Shown here one piece after another: positions 12,246-23,338 of a DNA stretch of 64,000 nt (positions within the stretch are counted from its first letter, which is position 1; the number at the start of each line of letters is the position of its first letter). Source of the stretch: Notospermus geniculatus (taxonomy: Eukaryota > Nemertea > Pilidiophora > Heteronemertea > Lineidae); contig NMRB01000917.1 in the NCBI GenBank assembly GCA_002633025.1, positions 59,964 through 123,963 of the forward strand, in the 5' to 3' direction. The notes below the pieces were generated by a model that saw only the letters and a list, made by a program, of their open reading frames with translations, made no database searches and had not been told where the DNA came from. A program made the translations under genes and the position numbers.

Positions 12246-13599
12246 CTACTTCAAAGGCGAACTTCGCCGCACGACCATCGGCGTCCGACGCGCGATGAAA
12301 TTCTGGACGCCGACTTCACGATGTTTCCGCAGAACGACATAAGGATGTGGACTACTAGTATTTCGAATGCATCGATTTTCAAAAATCCTGAGTTGCCTCG
12401 ACCTTTCTACGTGACCTTGACCTTTTTTCACCATGACAACATGCCAAGACGCTTGCTAACGTATGATAACTTATGAATAGACACTTCAACCAAAGAAATA
12501 CGATTTTTATGACATGATTAAACAACTTTTTACAAAAAGAGGGATTTTTAACATCGGTTGCCATGGAAACCGAGTTTTTCCACATTTTCTGTTGTCCGAT
12601 TTTGGCCGATTTTTAATATGTTATTCACCATGGTGAATACCACCGAAAACCACCGAAAAACCTTTTGTTGCAATTTTTTATGGGTCTTTCAGTATTTTGA
12701 CTGGACTATTATAAAACATCCGATATGAGGTTCCAGTGTCACGTCAAATTGTGAAAAAAATGACGTCGCCTAAGGCGGTATAGTAGGGAGGACCCATCGT
12801 TCATTTTGTGATAAAAACACCAAATTTGGCACAGATGTAGATTTCACCATATCTTTTGATTTGAGGACAGGAGCCCCGACGAAATCGCCCCCTGAGAGCC
12901 GCCATCTTGGATTCCAATATGGCCGCCATCTTGGACACCTTTTCCCACATATCTCGAATTCTAACAGAGATAGAAGCATAATTCCAAGACCTATGCCCAC
13001 ATTTTCGGGGTCGCCGAATCGAATGGTGCCATCGGAAATGACGTCACATGTCCGCCATATTGGATTCCAAGATGGCCGCTATACCGAACGCTTTGGGCCC
13101 TAGCTACTAATCCTGAAGATATTTTTATCAAGCGCGTAGGGCATTGGGAGAGTTTGATGACATTTTTTAAAAGGCTAAGCCCGGAAGCCCGGGACAAAAT
13201 ACCCTGGAATGGCCGCCATCTTGGAGCGGCTTAAAATAATTTTCGGCGAAAATTTGCCAAATTTTGATTTGACCTTGACCTTTAACAATGACCTTGACCA
13301 TATTTGGATTCGCTGATAATCTGAAAAGCAAGATCATGTCTTCAAACATATGATTAGCCATTTCAGCGGTTAAAATATCACCATTAAGTCCTCAGAAAAA
13401 GGCTATGACCGAAATACCCGATTTTCACCACTGGTTCCCATGGAAACCGCAATATTTCAAATTGCCCAATGATGCCAAAGTGGCATCAGACGGATTCTGG
13501 TACAGGGGACCTTGAAGTTGTAGAAAATGCAAAAAAATTGCGTCCGGACCCTATTGCAACCTTATGTCCGAAAATCGGGTTTGGCAAATGGACTACTAG
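12246..13599. repeat. Diffuse repeats with GCCGCCATCTTGG words; no gene
   Basis: Non-coding region with repeated GCCGCCATCTTGGA-like words at 12898-12940, 13048-13080 and 13209-13230, plus two ACCTTGACCTTT-like blocks. Part (12980-13085) recurs at about 46870-46965 near TGACGTCACATG. No supported gene. Confidence 0.5.
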
Positions 13600-13602
13600 T
13601 TA

Positions 13603-13900
13603 AGGCCCGTTTATACAGAGCGCGACCGCGACTGCGACCGCGACCGCGACCGCGGCACCCGCATCGGATTGATCAAATGTAAAATGAATGGGAACGTTTA
13701 TACACAACGCGACCGCGGCCGCGACCAAAATTTTGGTCGCGCGGCATGCCGCAGAGATTGCCTCCAGAGCGAAATTTTTGAAAATGCCGCGCGACACTTT
13801 TTCCAGGCAACCACGGCGTTTTCGTTTATACACAGCCGCTGCCGCGGTCGGTGCCGCGGTCGCGGTCGCAGTCGCGGTCGCGCTCTGTATAAATGGGCCT
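13603..13900. mobile_element. MITE with GCGACC-rich arms and TTA target duplication
   Basis: 298-bp element with inverted ends AGGCCCGTTTATACAGAGCG and complement, flanked by TTA at 13600-13602 and 13901-13903. Both arms contain runs of GCGACC hexamers. A 3-bp TTA duplication fits PIF/Harbinger-type mobilisation. No coding capacity; the apparent open frames are repeat artefacts. Confidence 0.85.
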
Positions 13901-13903
13901 TTA

Positions 13904-14261
13904 GTCGCGTCTAACAGAAAAACACCCTTTATGAATATGGCCCTTAATGTTTGTAAACTTTTGGGGCATGCCAACCCACCAAAATGAACACTTTTGGAAT
14001 CAACACCAACAAATTGCTCATAAGACAAAGAAAGCCTGGACATAAACAAACAAAATGTAAATAAACAATGAATTTCGTGGCCCACGAAAATACCCGTGAT
14101 ACATTGGGCCGTATTCATAGATCATCGCGCGATTAGCCTAGACGCGGATAACTTTTGTACGCTGGTTAAAACAGGTTTGTACGCGCGTGGATAAACAACC
14201 TTGATGATCGCAATTCACAACAAGAGATGATCGGCCGTTTATCTGTCCGCGTCTAACTTCC
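13904..14261. repeat. Fragments of GGGCC(A/G)TATTCATAAA-type elements
   Basis: 13904-13947 matches the right terminal part of the repeat ending at 22987 (AGTCGCGTCTAA then ACACCCTTTATGAATATGG). 14107-14260 begins with the inverse type of terminus, GGGCCGTATTCAT. These look like remnants of one non-autonomous transposon family. No gene. Confidence 0.55.
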
Positions 14262-14676
14262 CGCTTAGGTGTCCCTCCATAAGTCCGACACTTCACAAGT
14301 CCGACATCCCAAAAGTTCGAAGTATCATAAGTCCGACAATGGAAAAATCACTTTAAAAATGTACCACAATTCCGAAGCACCACAAGTCCGACATCCCACA
14401 AGTCCGACGTTTAGAGAAAGGTATCATAAGTCCGACGTTCAGAGAAAGGTATCATAAGTCCGAAGTACCATAAGTCCCACATCCAATAACTCCGACAAGA
14501 AGGGTTTGGGAGTTCCGACTTATGGTACTTCGGACTTGTGGGATGTCGGACTTGTGGTACTTCGGACCTGTGGGATGTCGGAGTTGCGGGACGTCGGACT
14601 TGTGAGATGTCGGACTTGTGGGATGTCGGACTTGTGGGACGTCGGATATGTGGGATGTCGGACTTGTGGGGGGGGG
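14262..14676. repeat. Inverted tandem array of AAGTCCGAC-type units
   Basis: The left half has many copies of CATAAGTCCGAC or CACAAGTCCGACATCC. The right half, after about 14500, carries the reverse complement (GGATGTCGGACTTGTGG), ending in a G run. A hairpin several hundred bases long is possible. There are no non-repetitive spacers, so it is not a CRISPR array. Confidence 0.85.
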
Positions 14677-14775
14677 GGAATCCCCGCTTAATCACCGATT
14701 TTCTTGCTGCGGGCATTCAGTCACTGAAAGATCATGTAACGAAGTACGTAACATGTCAGAACAAAGGTCCCGGTC

Positions 14776-15006
14776 GCGAACTTTTTTTTCCTAACCAATA
14801 TATCCATTACGACCAACTTTTTTTCCTAACCTGTATAGCAAAACCTAATCCTAATCCTAATCTGAACCCTAATCCTAATACTACTCCCAAAACTAACCCT
14901 GACCCTTGCACTTACCCTATCATTAATCCGCCATTCACTTTGTTAATTTCATTTCGTAATGGATATACTGGTTAGGAATCTATACCGGTTAGGAAAAAAA
15001 ATTCGC
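14776..15006. mobile_element. MITE with 9-bp target duplication and telomere-like core
   Basis: 231-bp element with inverted ends GCGAA(C/T)TTTTTTTCCTAACC. It is flanked by exact GTCCCGGTC duplications at 14767-14775 and 15007-15015. The related repeat at 11814-12245 has a single GTCCCGGTC, i.e. an empty site. The core holds degenerate CCTAAT units (14840-14880). A 9-bp duplication fits MuDR or Merlin type mobilisation; no transposase is present. Confidence 0.85.
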
Positions 15007-15333
15007 GTCCCGGTCATGCATGGCACCGTGGATTTTGATTGCGCGCCGGACGCCGATGGTTTTGCGTCAAAAGTATGAACTTGGCTTAACAGCCCAACAT
15101 GTCGAAAAAACGAGCTGACAATTTTGCAGCCAATCAGCAGATGTGGCTAATTGAGGCTGAAACATTCGGACAGATGTGATTGAAAACAAACGTTCAGATG
15201 CTACAGCCAATCAGAAGAAGCAAGTGGCATGGGATGCTGTAGCACGTGATTCCTGGATTTGTATGACCTGTATAAACACGCAAATCAACAGGCTGCCTTC
15301 GTTCTGCCTCTTCCCATGCTTCGTCTGCACCTA

Positions 15334-15586
15334 ATTCGAGGATACGGAGTGGATTCATTGCGAAGCTTCAGCGCGCCTGAGGCGAAATGACAGTTTGTAC
15401 GCGAGATAAACAAGCTCCTTGGGACGTTTAACATTTCTTTTGTTACTTGCACGCGGGTGACTACTTTTGTACGTTGGTTAAACGTCTGGTAACCTAATCA
15501 CTCTTTATGAAATGCTGTCTAACGTGAACGTGCCATTATCCGCTGTTTAATCAGCGTGTTTTCTAGTTAGTCGCGTCTAAGAGAAA
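15334..15586 (+). repeat. 253-bp direct repeat R, left copy
   Basis: From ATTCGAGGATACGG to GTCTAAGAGAAA. It matches 22711-22963 with identical length and one difference (TAACC versus TAATC at about 15490). The two copies bracket the transposase-nuclease module in direct orientation. The right copy continues into ACACCCTTTATGAATATGG; the left copy does not. Confidence 0.95.
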
Positions 15587-16077
15587 TAGGCCTACATGTA
15601 GGCCTACTTTTCCATAGGCCTACAATGCACACAAGGCCTACATGTGTAGGCCTAGTGCCAGTGCCAGTGGGATGCACTGGCTTGGCCGATAGGCCTACAT
15701 ACATGTACCATATAAAAGCATGTAGGCCTATGCCATCATGCTGTTGGCCTGTTATCAGCACACAGTAGTCAACGCTGGGCAACAGTGCAACAGTGCATTT
15801 CAGTGGGAGTTCAGAGTGTCGACAACATCGGAGCCTGGTCTGGAGAGGAGGCGGCATGCCTTGTCTGAATGGACCCTCCCTATCCCAGTGTATCGTCCTG
15901 TGCCATCCTCTTGTGCAGAGACTGCAGGCATTTTCCACTGCACTACTGGACTACTACTGCCGCTAGCACTAGATGGCCAATTTTATTAGATACCCCTGGT
16001 ACTACTAGGCCTAGTATACTAGTTTACTATTTATTGATTTGAGAGGGCCTAGCTAATACTTGATCTTTTTCTTTCAG

Positions 16078-17491
16078 GCTGTGTTCCTAGCAAGCGCCAA
16101 CTGAGGCACGGGGCTGTGCCTAATGTGTTTGAATGGTCCAAGGCTGCTACACCATCAGCTATAGAGAGGGCAAACCGTGTGGTAAAGAGGAGGCAAAAGC
16201 TGGAGGAGAATGAAAATAAGAGATTCAAGGAAGGCCTTGCTGTGATTCAAGACTTAGGAGCTGAGTGTGAAGTCCAGGATGTCATACAAGTTAATGATGG
16301 CATTGAAGGTTGGTTTATTCAGTGTGTAGTCTTGTGAAAATTGCTGATGGGAGTGGTGATTTTATAAATTGGAGCTACCAACCTCATTTGCATCCTGAAT
16401 GACAGGGTGTTCTTGGTTATTCATGTTTCAAACAATGGCCTGGTGAAGGATTTTATAAAGAGTCAAATTTACCTCAAAATACAGCACCTTAGTGGGAGTA
16501 AACTGTTCATTTTTCATTATTTTTCAGGTCTGACCAATGCTTCAGGAGAAGAACTTGGACGAAGAGTGGATGATTCGACTCAAACCATAAATTCATCCCA
16601 GCTGTATTCCGCAAAATCACTTCCAGAGCACATGCTACATTATTACACGGGTTTGGAAAATTATGCAAAATTCCGAATGGTTTTGGACTCTCTGGGCCCT
16701 GCAGCATATCAGCTGCTGTACCACTCTGGTGACAGACCAAATCTTGCAGTTGAGGACCAGTTCTTTTTGTGCCTTATAAAACTTCGGCGCCATTCAGCAA
16801 ACCAGGAGATTGCCTTTTGGTTCGGGATTTCTGAGAAAACTGTATCAAACATATTTATAACTTGGGTAAACTACATGGACTGCCAGTGGAGGGAGGTGGA
16901 GTGGTGGCCGGTGAAGGAACTTGTAAACTTTTTTACTCCATCAGATTTTAAGTCCAAATTTCCAAAAACTAGAGTGATCTTAGACGGTGCTGAATGTCCT
17001 GTCAAGAAACCAGGGAAAGCAGTCGCCCAACAGGCAACATTTTCTTCGTATAAGAACAGGAACACGGTTAAGACTGTTGTTGGAGGGACCCCAGGTGGAC
17101 TGGTGAGTTATGTATCTCCAGCTTTCGGTGGGGCTACCAGTGATCGCCAGGTCATAGAAAGATCTAACTTGCCTCGCCAATGCGATCCTGGTGATGAGGT
17201 TATGGCTGATAAAGGTTTTAACTGTGAAGATCTCTTCATCCCCAGCCAAGTTGGGCTGAACATTCCAACGTTTTTCAAAAAAAAAATCGAATGTCTGTTG
17301 CTTGTGTAACAAATGATCGCAAAATAGCCAGTAAGAGAGTACATATTGAGAGGTTGATAGGCTTGGGGAAGACATACAAAATCCTAACTGAACCAATGAA
17401 TCTTGTTGAATCTGGTTTAGCATCTGAAATCATCCAAGTTGTCTTCACTCTGTGCAATTTCAGAGACTGTATTGTACCAAAAAATGCATAG
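16078..17491 (+). pseudogene. DDE_Tnp_4 transposase with THAP remnant, frameshifted
   Basis: Exon 16078-16308 starts at an AG acceptor and encodes KRQLRHGAVPNVFEW, like the AVPTIF end of a THAP zinc finger. It joins in phase to exon 16528-17286, whose product has DDE_Tnp_4 features: VILDGAECPV (first Asp) and VMADKGF (second Asp). At a run of ten A (17277-17286) the frame shifts. The next frame (17291-17491) continues the family sequence with RVHIERLIGLGKTYKIL, which supplies the catalytic Glu, and ends at a normal stop. The N-terminal C2CH part of THAP was not found upstream. IS5/ISL2EU-like by domain content. A sequencing error in the A run would restore the C-terminal half but not the missing start. 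Confidence 0.85.
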
Positions 17492-17937
17492 TTCAGATGC
17501 CAAGGTTACAATGAAGCATTGGTTCAGTAAGGGTATTGTATGTGTTCCCAAGGAGTGTTTACATCATAAATCTTATTGTTAGGCCACAAGAATGATTAAT
17601 CCGGTTTACCGTCATTTTTCAGTATCCATAGTTGTCTACAGACCGTATTTCGTGATCAGAGTACATGCATGTATTTTGGAGTCGCTAGACATATTATTAT
17701 CATTTATTCTTGCGGGACACAAGAGTTGGTGGACGGCAAACAAGATTTTTCGTTCTATACCCTTAGTGTCTCTCTTGGTGCATTTGTTAAATGTTATTGC
17801 ATATTTTATAACCTCTATAAAGATACATTAGTCAGCAAGTACTTTGATTACTGTAAAGGTTCCCAAGTCAAGTCATTTTCATCTTTTGCTAGTCATTTTG
17901 GTATTGATGATTGATAGGTTGTTGCTATGCTTGCTAT
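17492..17937. other. 3' region of transposase, nothing further recognised
   Basis: AT-rich sequence between the transposase stop and the minisatellite. No conserved coding frame was recognised. Confidence 0.4.
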
Positions 17938-17939
17938 GG

Positions 17940-18310
17940 CAACATTGGCATAATTTGACAGATTGTGATACATTGTAGGGTCATTGGAAATCTGTGTCCT
18001 GGTTTTGACATAGATTGTGATAGGGGGTCATTGAATTCTATGTCCTGGTTTTGACATAGATTGTTATAGGGGGTCATTGAATTCTATGTCCTGGTTTTGA
18101 CATAGATTGTGATAGGGGGTCAATTGAATAATATATCCTGGTTTTGACATAGGGGTCAGTTGAATTCTATATCCTGGTTTTGACATAGGTTGTGATAGGG
18201 GGTCACTGAGTTCTATATCCTGGTTTTGACATAGATTGTGATAGGGGGTCATTGAATTCTATGGCCTGGTTTTGACATTACCGTAGATTGTGATAGGGTG
18301 ATGAGAGTAT
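17940..18310. repeat. Minisatellite, ~46-bp unit, about seven copies
   Basis: Tandem units read approximately AGATTGTGATAGGGGGTCAT then TGAATTCTATGTCCTGGTTT then TGACAT, with small deletions in some units. It sits downstream of the transposase stop and creates a spurious minus-strand open frame. Units are contiguous, without spacers. Confidence 0.9.
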
Positions 18311-18837
18311 TGTGATACTGGTTTAGAAATGCGTCCCATTGTAATATTCATGTTTGTAATAAATGTCCATTTCGGATTATTCTATAATCAATTTATCATA
18401 CGTTTTAGTTTTTATTCATGTTTTCTGTTGATTTGCATTGCGTGTTTGAGTTTCCCGTCATATGGGGAAGGTGTCACCTTTGGAGTGAGTTCCAGCTACC
18501 TTCATTCATGACACTAGCCTCCCATGAAGACCCGACCGTGTTCCACATGGTAGTCCTATTACATGCAACACTTGCAGATGATGAGATTTAGAGGACCAAC
18601 CGATATCTGCTGTTATTTCTCCATGAAAGCCGTAGGTGGTATCTCCTCATTCAGTAAACCTTGCCTAAGTCAATGTGATGTAAGCCGAACTTTGCCTAAG
18701 TTGAACTAAGTATTAAAGTTCTGAAGACCCACTTCATGCTTTTCTTGCTGATAATCACCATCACCTGGGTCAACATTTGCCTCAGTTTAAAATAAAACGA
18801 TTGGTCAAAACAGATTCGACTAAGGCAAGGTAGACTC

Positions 18838-19085
18838 TAAAGTGCTTTTCAGAATGTCCAGTCATTTTTGCACTCATTTTACCTTGCAATGGAACCTAAC
18901 CACAAACCACAAATTGCAATCAGATTATCTTGAATCACAGTATAGACCTGAACAAGGTCCCATTAGAAGTCGGCCAACCGTTAATCAACATGCACAGGTA
19001 AGTGACCAATTTGTGATTTGTGGTAAGGTTCCATTGCAAGGTAAAATGAGTGCAAAAATGACTGGACATTTTGAAAAGCACTTTA
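18838..19085. repeat. Palindrome between convergent transposase and nuclease genes
   Basis: Arms of about 80 bases, TAAAGTGCTTTTCA(G/A)AATG and onwards, nearly identical in inverted orientation around a ~70-base loop that includes CAAGGTCCCATTAGAAGTCG. It lies midway between the 3' ends of the two transposon genes. It could be a MITE or a structural element of the host transposon. Confidence 0.85.
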
Positions 19086-19512
19086 CATGAGAATAGCCTA
19101 CATGAAGTTTTCACCTTCATCTGACAATGTTTTAAGGAGTATCAATAAAATTTAATAGAGACATGTATTTGAAACAACAATAACTATAGTACATTGTATA
19201 GGAATGATATTAACAGTAAAAAAATAAATTTATAACAAAATGATTAATGATGATAACAATACATGTTGACTAGAGATACTGTTTCTTATGGATTGTCATT
19301 ACGTACCAATACGGTAAAAACCCAGACCAAAAAGAAAGTTCACTCTAGAGCTGTTCACAATGTGAAGGATTTCAACAAGCAAACCATCAGGTTTCATAAA
19401 ACACCAATAAATGGCTGTCCACTAGTCTCTCCCATCCGAAAATGGATATTGCATTGTTCCAAGGCCTACATGACTTGGTTTATGCTTCGTGATGAGTCCA
19501 ATCATAGTTACA

Positions 19513-22500
19513 CTAGAAATACTTTCCATATTCAAAGAAGACATGTTTTTCAATCAAACGTGGATAAAAAAACTCATTGTAAAAACCCCTCAGTTTCTCC
19601 ACCATTTTCTCAATAAAGTCATCATCGCGTTGTATTTCAATTACTTGGAAGTCTTGGAGAGTGTACACACAGAAGTAGCAAACATCTCTCTCAGCACACA
19701 TCAACTGCCCCTGGACCTGGTAATAATAAATGTGATTGTTTTTTAGCTCAAGACCCTTTTCTCCACTTTGAAGGTACGGCACCGTGATGGGATTTATTGG
19801 TTGGTCCTTTGCTACAAATGGACATTTAATTTCCACAATGGCCTTGTCATCAACAATTCTATCAGGCGAGGCCGCAAGCCATGGGTGTTCCCGACAGATG
19901 AAGATACCACACTCAGATGTTGTCCCCTTCAACTGTTCAAAGGCCTCAACAGCTACACTCTCATACTTCCTCCCATGTGCTGTTGCCTTGCTTGTAAATG
20001 TCTTCGGACTTATGATTGAATCCACCATCTTGTCCATATCCTTCCTTTCTGTGGCGCGACAAATCTCCCCAAACCTAGAAGCAGTAATGCGCAATGCCCT
20101 GACCTCCTTCCAAGTGCTATTGTCAGCTTGTCCCCTTGTCTGCATCTCTGTCTGTTCTTGATCTGTCTGAGATATTTGATGCAACTGAAATAAAAATAGT
20201 GCAATTTTTTATCTTTCAAAAGGAGTATTCAAGAAAATTACACAGTGGCTAAAGAGAGGACACAAAACCAAAATTGCAAATTTTTTGCCCCAACGATTCC
20301 AATTGTGTATTGATTTATGTCTTGTTTTGTTGAGAATTATACATTTTATGGACAGCTACATGATTTGCATTTTTTTTGGAGTCACCCTAACACCTACAAG
20401 CTCTCGTCTTGGCAGATTACTGCATAAAGCATTTAAATATCAAGCAACAAATTATAAAGTCACTGTGTCTTTGTACCTTTGCCCTCGTTACAAAAGCTTC
20501 TTCAGAGGACGTCCCGTAATCGTGATCCAAAAACAGTGCGTACGGGTTCGCAGGCTTATACAGTTGAAGTACTGGCATCGTCCTTCCACCTGAGGCTGGA
20601 TGCTGACACTGAAAGATACATGTAAAACTAGATGTGATATACCGGTACTGCAAGTGCTTCCTTGAGCCAGCATAATATCAATGCAGACTTTTTTTCTTGT
20701 GAAGCAAGGTGAGCCCAAAGGAGAGGAAACAACATACTCCAATTATCATGATTAATTTCAGAATCTTTTGGATTGGAAAAGCCTTCAAAACAACTTTTTA
20801 AAAATACTCGTATGATTTACCACAGAGTACAAAATTACTGCAACACATCAAAGGTGAAACTCATTGAAAGAAAGAAAAAATGTGTACCTGGTAATTCAAC
20901 ATGATGTTCCTAAACCTATCAGCATATCCTTCAGTACGTCGCAAAGGGACAGGGCGAGGGTCGTATTTGAAGCATTTGGCAGACTTGTTGAATTTTCCCA
21001 GCGTGTTTGCAACTAACGGAGATCCTTTATGAGGTTGGGCTTTATGAAAGGTTTGCAATTTCTGAAATAAAACATGACATATCCTGAATGATCTTCACTA
21101 CCTCTGAGAGAAAATAACTTAATTACTTTAAATACTCTGCCAAAATTGAACAAAAAATGGACAGAGGAAATATTGATGAGGACAATCATTGCAGGAAATG
21201 TATTACCTGTGTGCATGTCTGCTCAGTTATCACATTCTTCGACTGGCAGAATTCCACCAAACCATGCATAGCAACTCCAACATGCTTACAATGAGCAGAC
21301 GGACCTTGGCCAACAGGACATTCACACTGGCTTTCCTGCACCACGCCAACATCATCAATCGAGAAGTCTACCTTGTAAGATGCTTTCCTCCTCATTTCGG
21401 CCCATATGTTGGCGGAAATATACAACACATTATCCTTTTTGGCCATCCGAATATATCTCATAAATCTGAAAGAGGAAAGGAGCATTGACTATACTGTCAA
21501 GAAGTTTTATTATGTCGCCTCCAGATACATACAATGACCACAGATTTCAGAATCAGATCATTGTACCCACACGGTATATTCTGGAGGCAGTTCACGGACT
21601 GCAACAAAAGGTTTTTGAAGCCCTGATAATAAACCAAACCTGTGCTACAACCCTTATAAAGAGCCTACAAATGGCATTAAATTTGCATGGACAAAACCTT
21701 CCCACAAGAGCATATCTCACCTTTGCTTATAAAGGTCCTGAAACTTAGGTTCTACCACTCTTTGATTTTCATTGAAGAAGGCCTCCATGCGATCGCGTTT
21801 GAACTGTTGAATGGTAACTCCCGAATGAATGTCTTTGTAGGCTGATGGTTCTGGGAGACTCATGTGAAACTCAGCCTCCATGTCCTCCACACCACTGACC
21901 CCCATCTGATCCAGAGAACACAACCTACATGTAACAAGAATAAAAATCGATTAGGCCTACCTACAATCAGACATGGAAATGTAGCCAACACACTGTATTT
22001 TCCTTTGCATTTAGTCCTACAGGGCGCATCTATCACTGCCATGCTGTCTATGGCCTGTGAACTTGCATGGTGTGCATTATGGGGACAGTTTCAATTATAA
22101 GTTGCCCTTTCTAGGCTTTGTCAGGGTCCATTAGGCCCCAATACCTATCATTCTAAATGTATATTGCGTATACACTACAGTCATGAGATGACAGTAGGCC
22201 TGCCTACATGTACTGTGCAGTGCATTCGATTGTCGGATGACTAGGCCTATTTCCGGACAGAATACAACGTCCAAAATACAAGTTCATGAGTTTATTCTCA
22301 ATCCATTCCATACACGATCGATGTGCCTGACCTCTTACAACTTAAATGTCCTTAAAATGATTGAATTCATCCCTTATTTTATTGGTACTAAAAACTTGAA
22401 AATGGGCCTAGCCTGGCACTTGCGAACTGCGGATGGGGGATGACAGATGGTTGAACGCCGCTGCGGTGTAGGCCTAAATCAGCGCTTACCTCTCGATCAA

Positions 22501-22587
22501 TTCATTTTTACGCCCACTCGTCTTCACCTTTCTCTTTTTGAGCTCCTCCCTCAAGTCAATAAGCGTCATAGACGCGTAATCCGGCAT
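19513..22587 (-). CDS. SAP-SWIM-YqaJ nuclease of a DNA transposon, intact, 6 exons
   Basis: Exons 22490-22587, 21721-21924, 21207-21465, 20888-21061, 20477-20608 and 19513-20184 (with stop), all GT-AG and in phase, giving 512 residues. Residues 1-33 form a SAP helix-extension-helix DNA-binding motif (TLIDLREELKKRKVKTSGRK). A SWIM zinc finger has C148, C150, C160 and H162. Residues ~315-450 form a YqaJ/lambda-exonuclease-type nuclease with ITASRFGEI, HGRKYESVAVEAFE (E364), SPDRIVDDKAIVEIKCP (D397, E407, K409) and YYYQVQGQ. No catalytic residue is missing. It faces the DDE transposase. YqaJ-type exonucleases act in recombination; here a role in transposition or target/donor processing is inferred. 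Start chosen at the first ATG of the SAP frame. Confidence 0.9.
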
Positions 22588-22710
22588 TTTGGGCGTGCTT
22601 TTATGTCATGCTGAAATGGCTGATGGTCGAGGGAAAATAATTCATTTCATGGCCACTTCCGGTCGGATCGATAACAGCGCCACACGGCGGACAGACCGCG
22701 CCGGTTCCTC

Positions 22711-22963
22711 ATTCGAGGATACGGAGTGGATTCATTGCGAAGCTTCAGCGCGCCTGAGGCGAAATGACAGTTTGTACGCGAGATAAACAAGCTCCTTGGG
22801 ACGTTTAACATTTCTTTTGTTACTTGCACGCGGGTGACTACTTTTGTACGTTGGTTAAACGTCTGGTAATCTAATCACTCTTTATGAAATGCTGTCTAAC
22901 GTGAACGTGCCATTATCCGCTGTTTAATCAGCGTGTTTTCTAGTTAGTCGCGTCTAAGAGAAA
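22711..22963 (+). repeat. 253-bp direct repeat R, right copy
   Basis: One mismatch to 15334-15586 over the same length. It is followed by AACACCCTTTATGAATATGG, the terminus of a GGGCCATATTCATAAA-type non-autonomous element, so this copy is the more complete one. Confidence 0.95.
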
Positions 22964-22993
22964 AACACCCTTTATGAATATGGCCCATTATCT

Positions 22994-23338
22994 TTAATCG
23001 GTCGGCCGGCGAAACTTGTTCGAATGGAAAGTCCTTGAATATTCAGGTTCAGGGTAATTATTGATCAACCCGTCATCCGCGAGAATAGTGATCGGGTCAA
23101 TTTCATTATGCTAGGCCTACTCGACTGCATTCATTTCTTGCGTGAATGACCATCGTGTCACATTTCTTCGTTGTCCAAGGCCTACTCACAACAAGAAAGG
23201 CTAGAGTGCACCAGCAGAAAATTCATTTGAATTGACACTGGTGTTGTATGGAGAGATGAGTAATCAACTTAACTTGGCCTAGAACGCGGATATACAACGA
23301 TTTGCCATTCGAACAAGTTTCGCGGGCCGACCGATTAA
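22994..23338. mobile_element. MITE with TTAATCGGTCGGCC inverted ends
   Basis: Arms at 22994-23029 and 23305-23338 share GAAACTTGTTCGAATGG and its complement. TTAA lies at both outer ends. No coding content. Confidence 0.75.

Noticed and set aside
13600-14118. 172-codon minus-strand frame with ATATATA-type peptide repeats
   Set aside because: Entirely due to GCGACC hexamers in the MITE arms.
14262-14676. CRISPR-like array
   Set aside because: Units are contiguous and inverted across the centre, with no unique spacers; eukaryotic context.
14840-14930. Interstitial telomere
   Set aside because: CCTAAT units are few and degenerate and lie inside a MITE with defined ends.
17940-18310. CRISPR-like array or coding repeat protein on the minus strand
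   Set aside because: Simple ~46-bp minisatellite; the open frame only reflects the repeat period.
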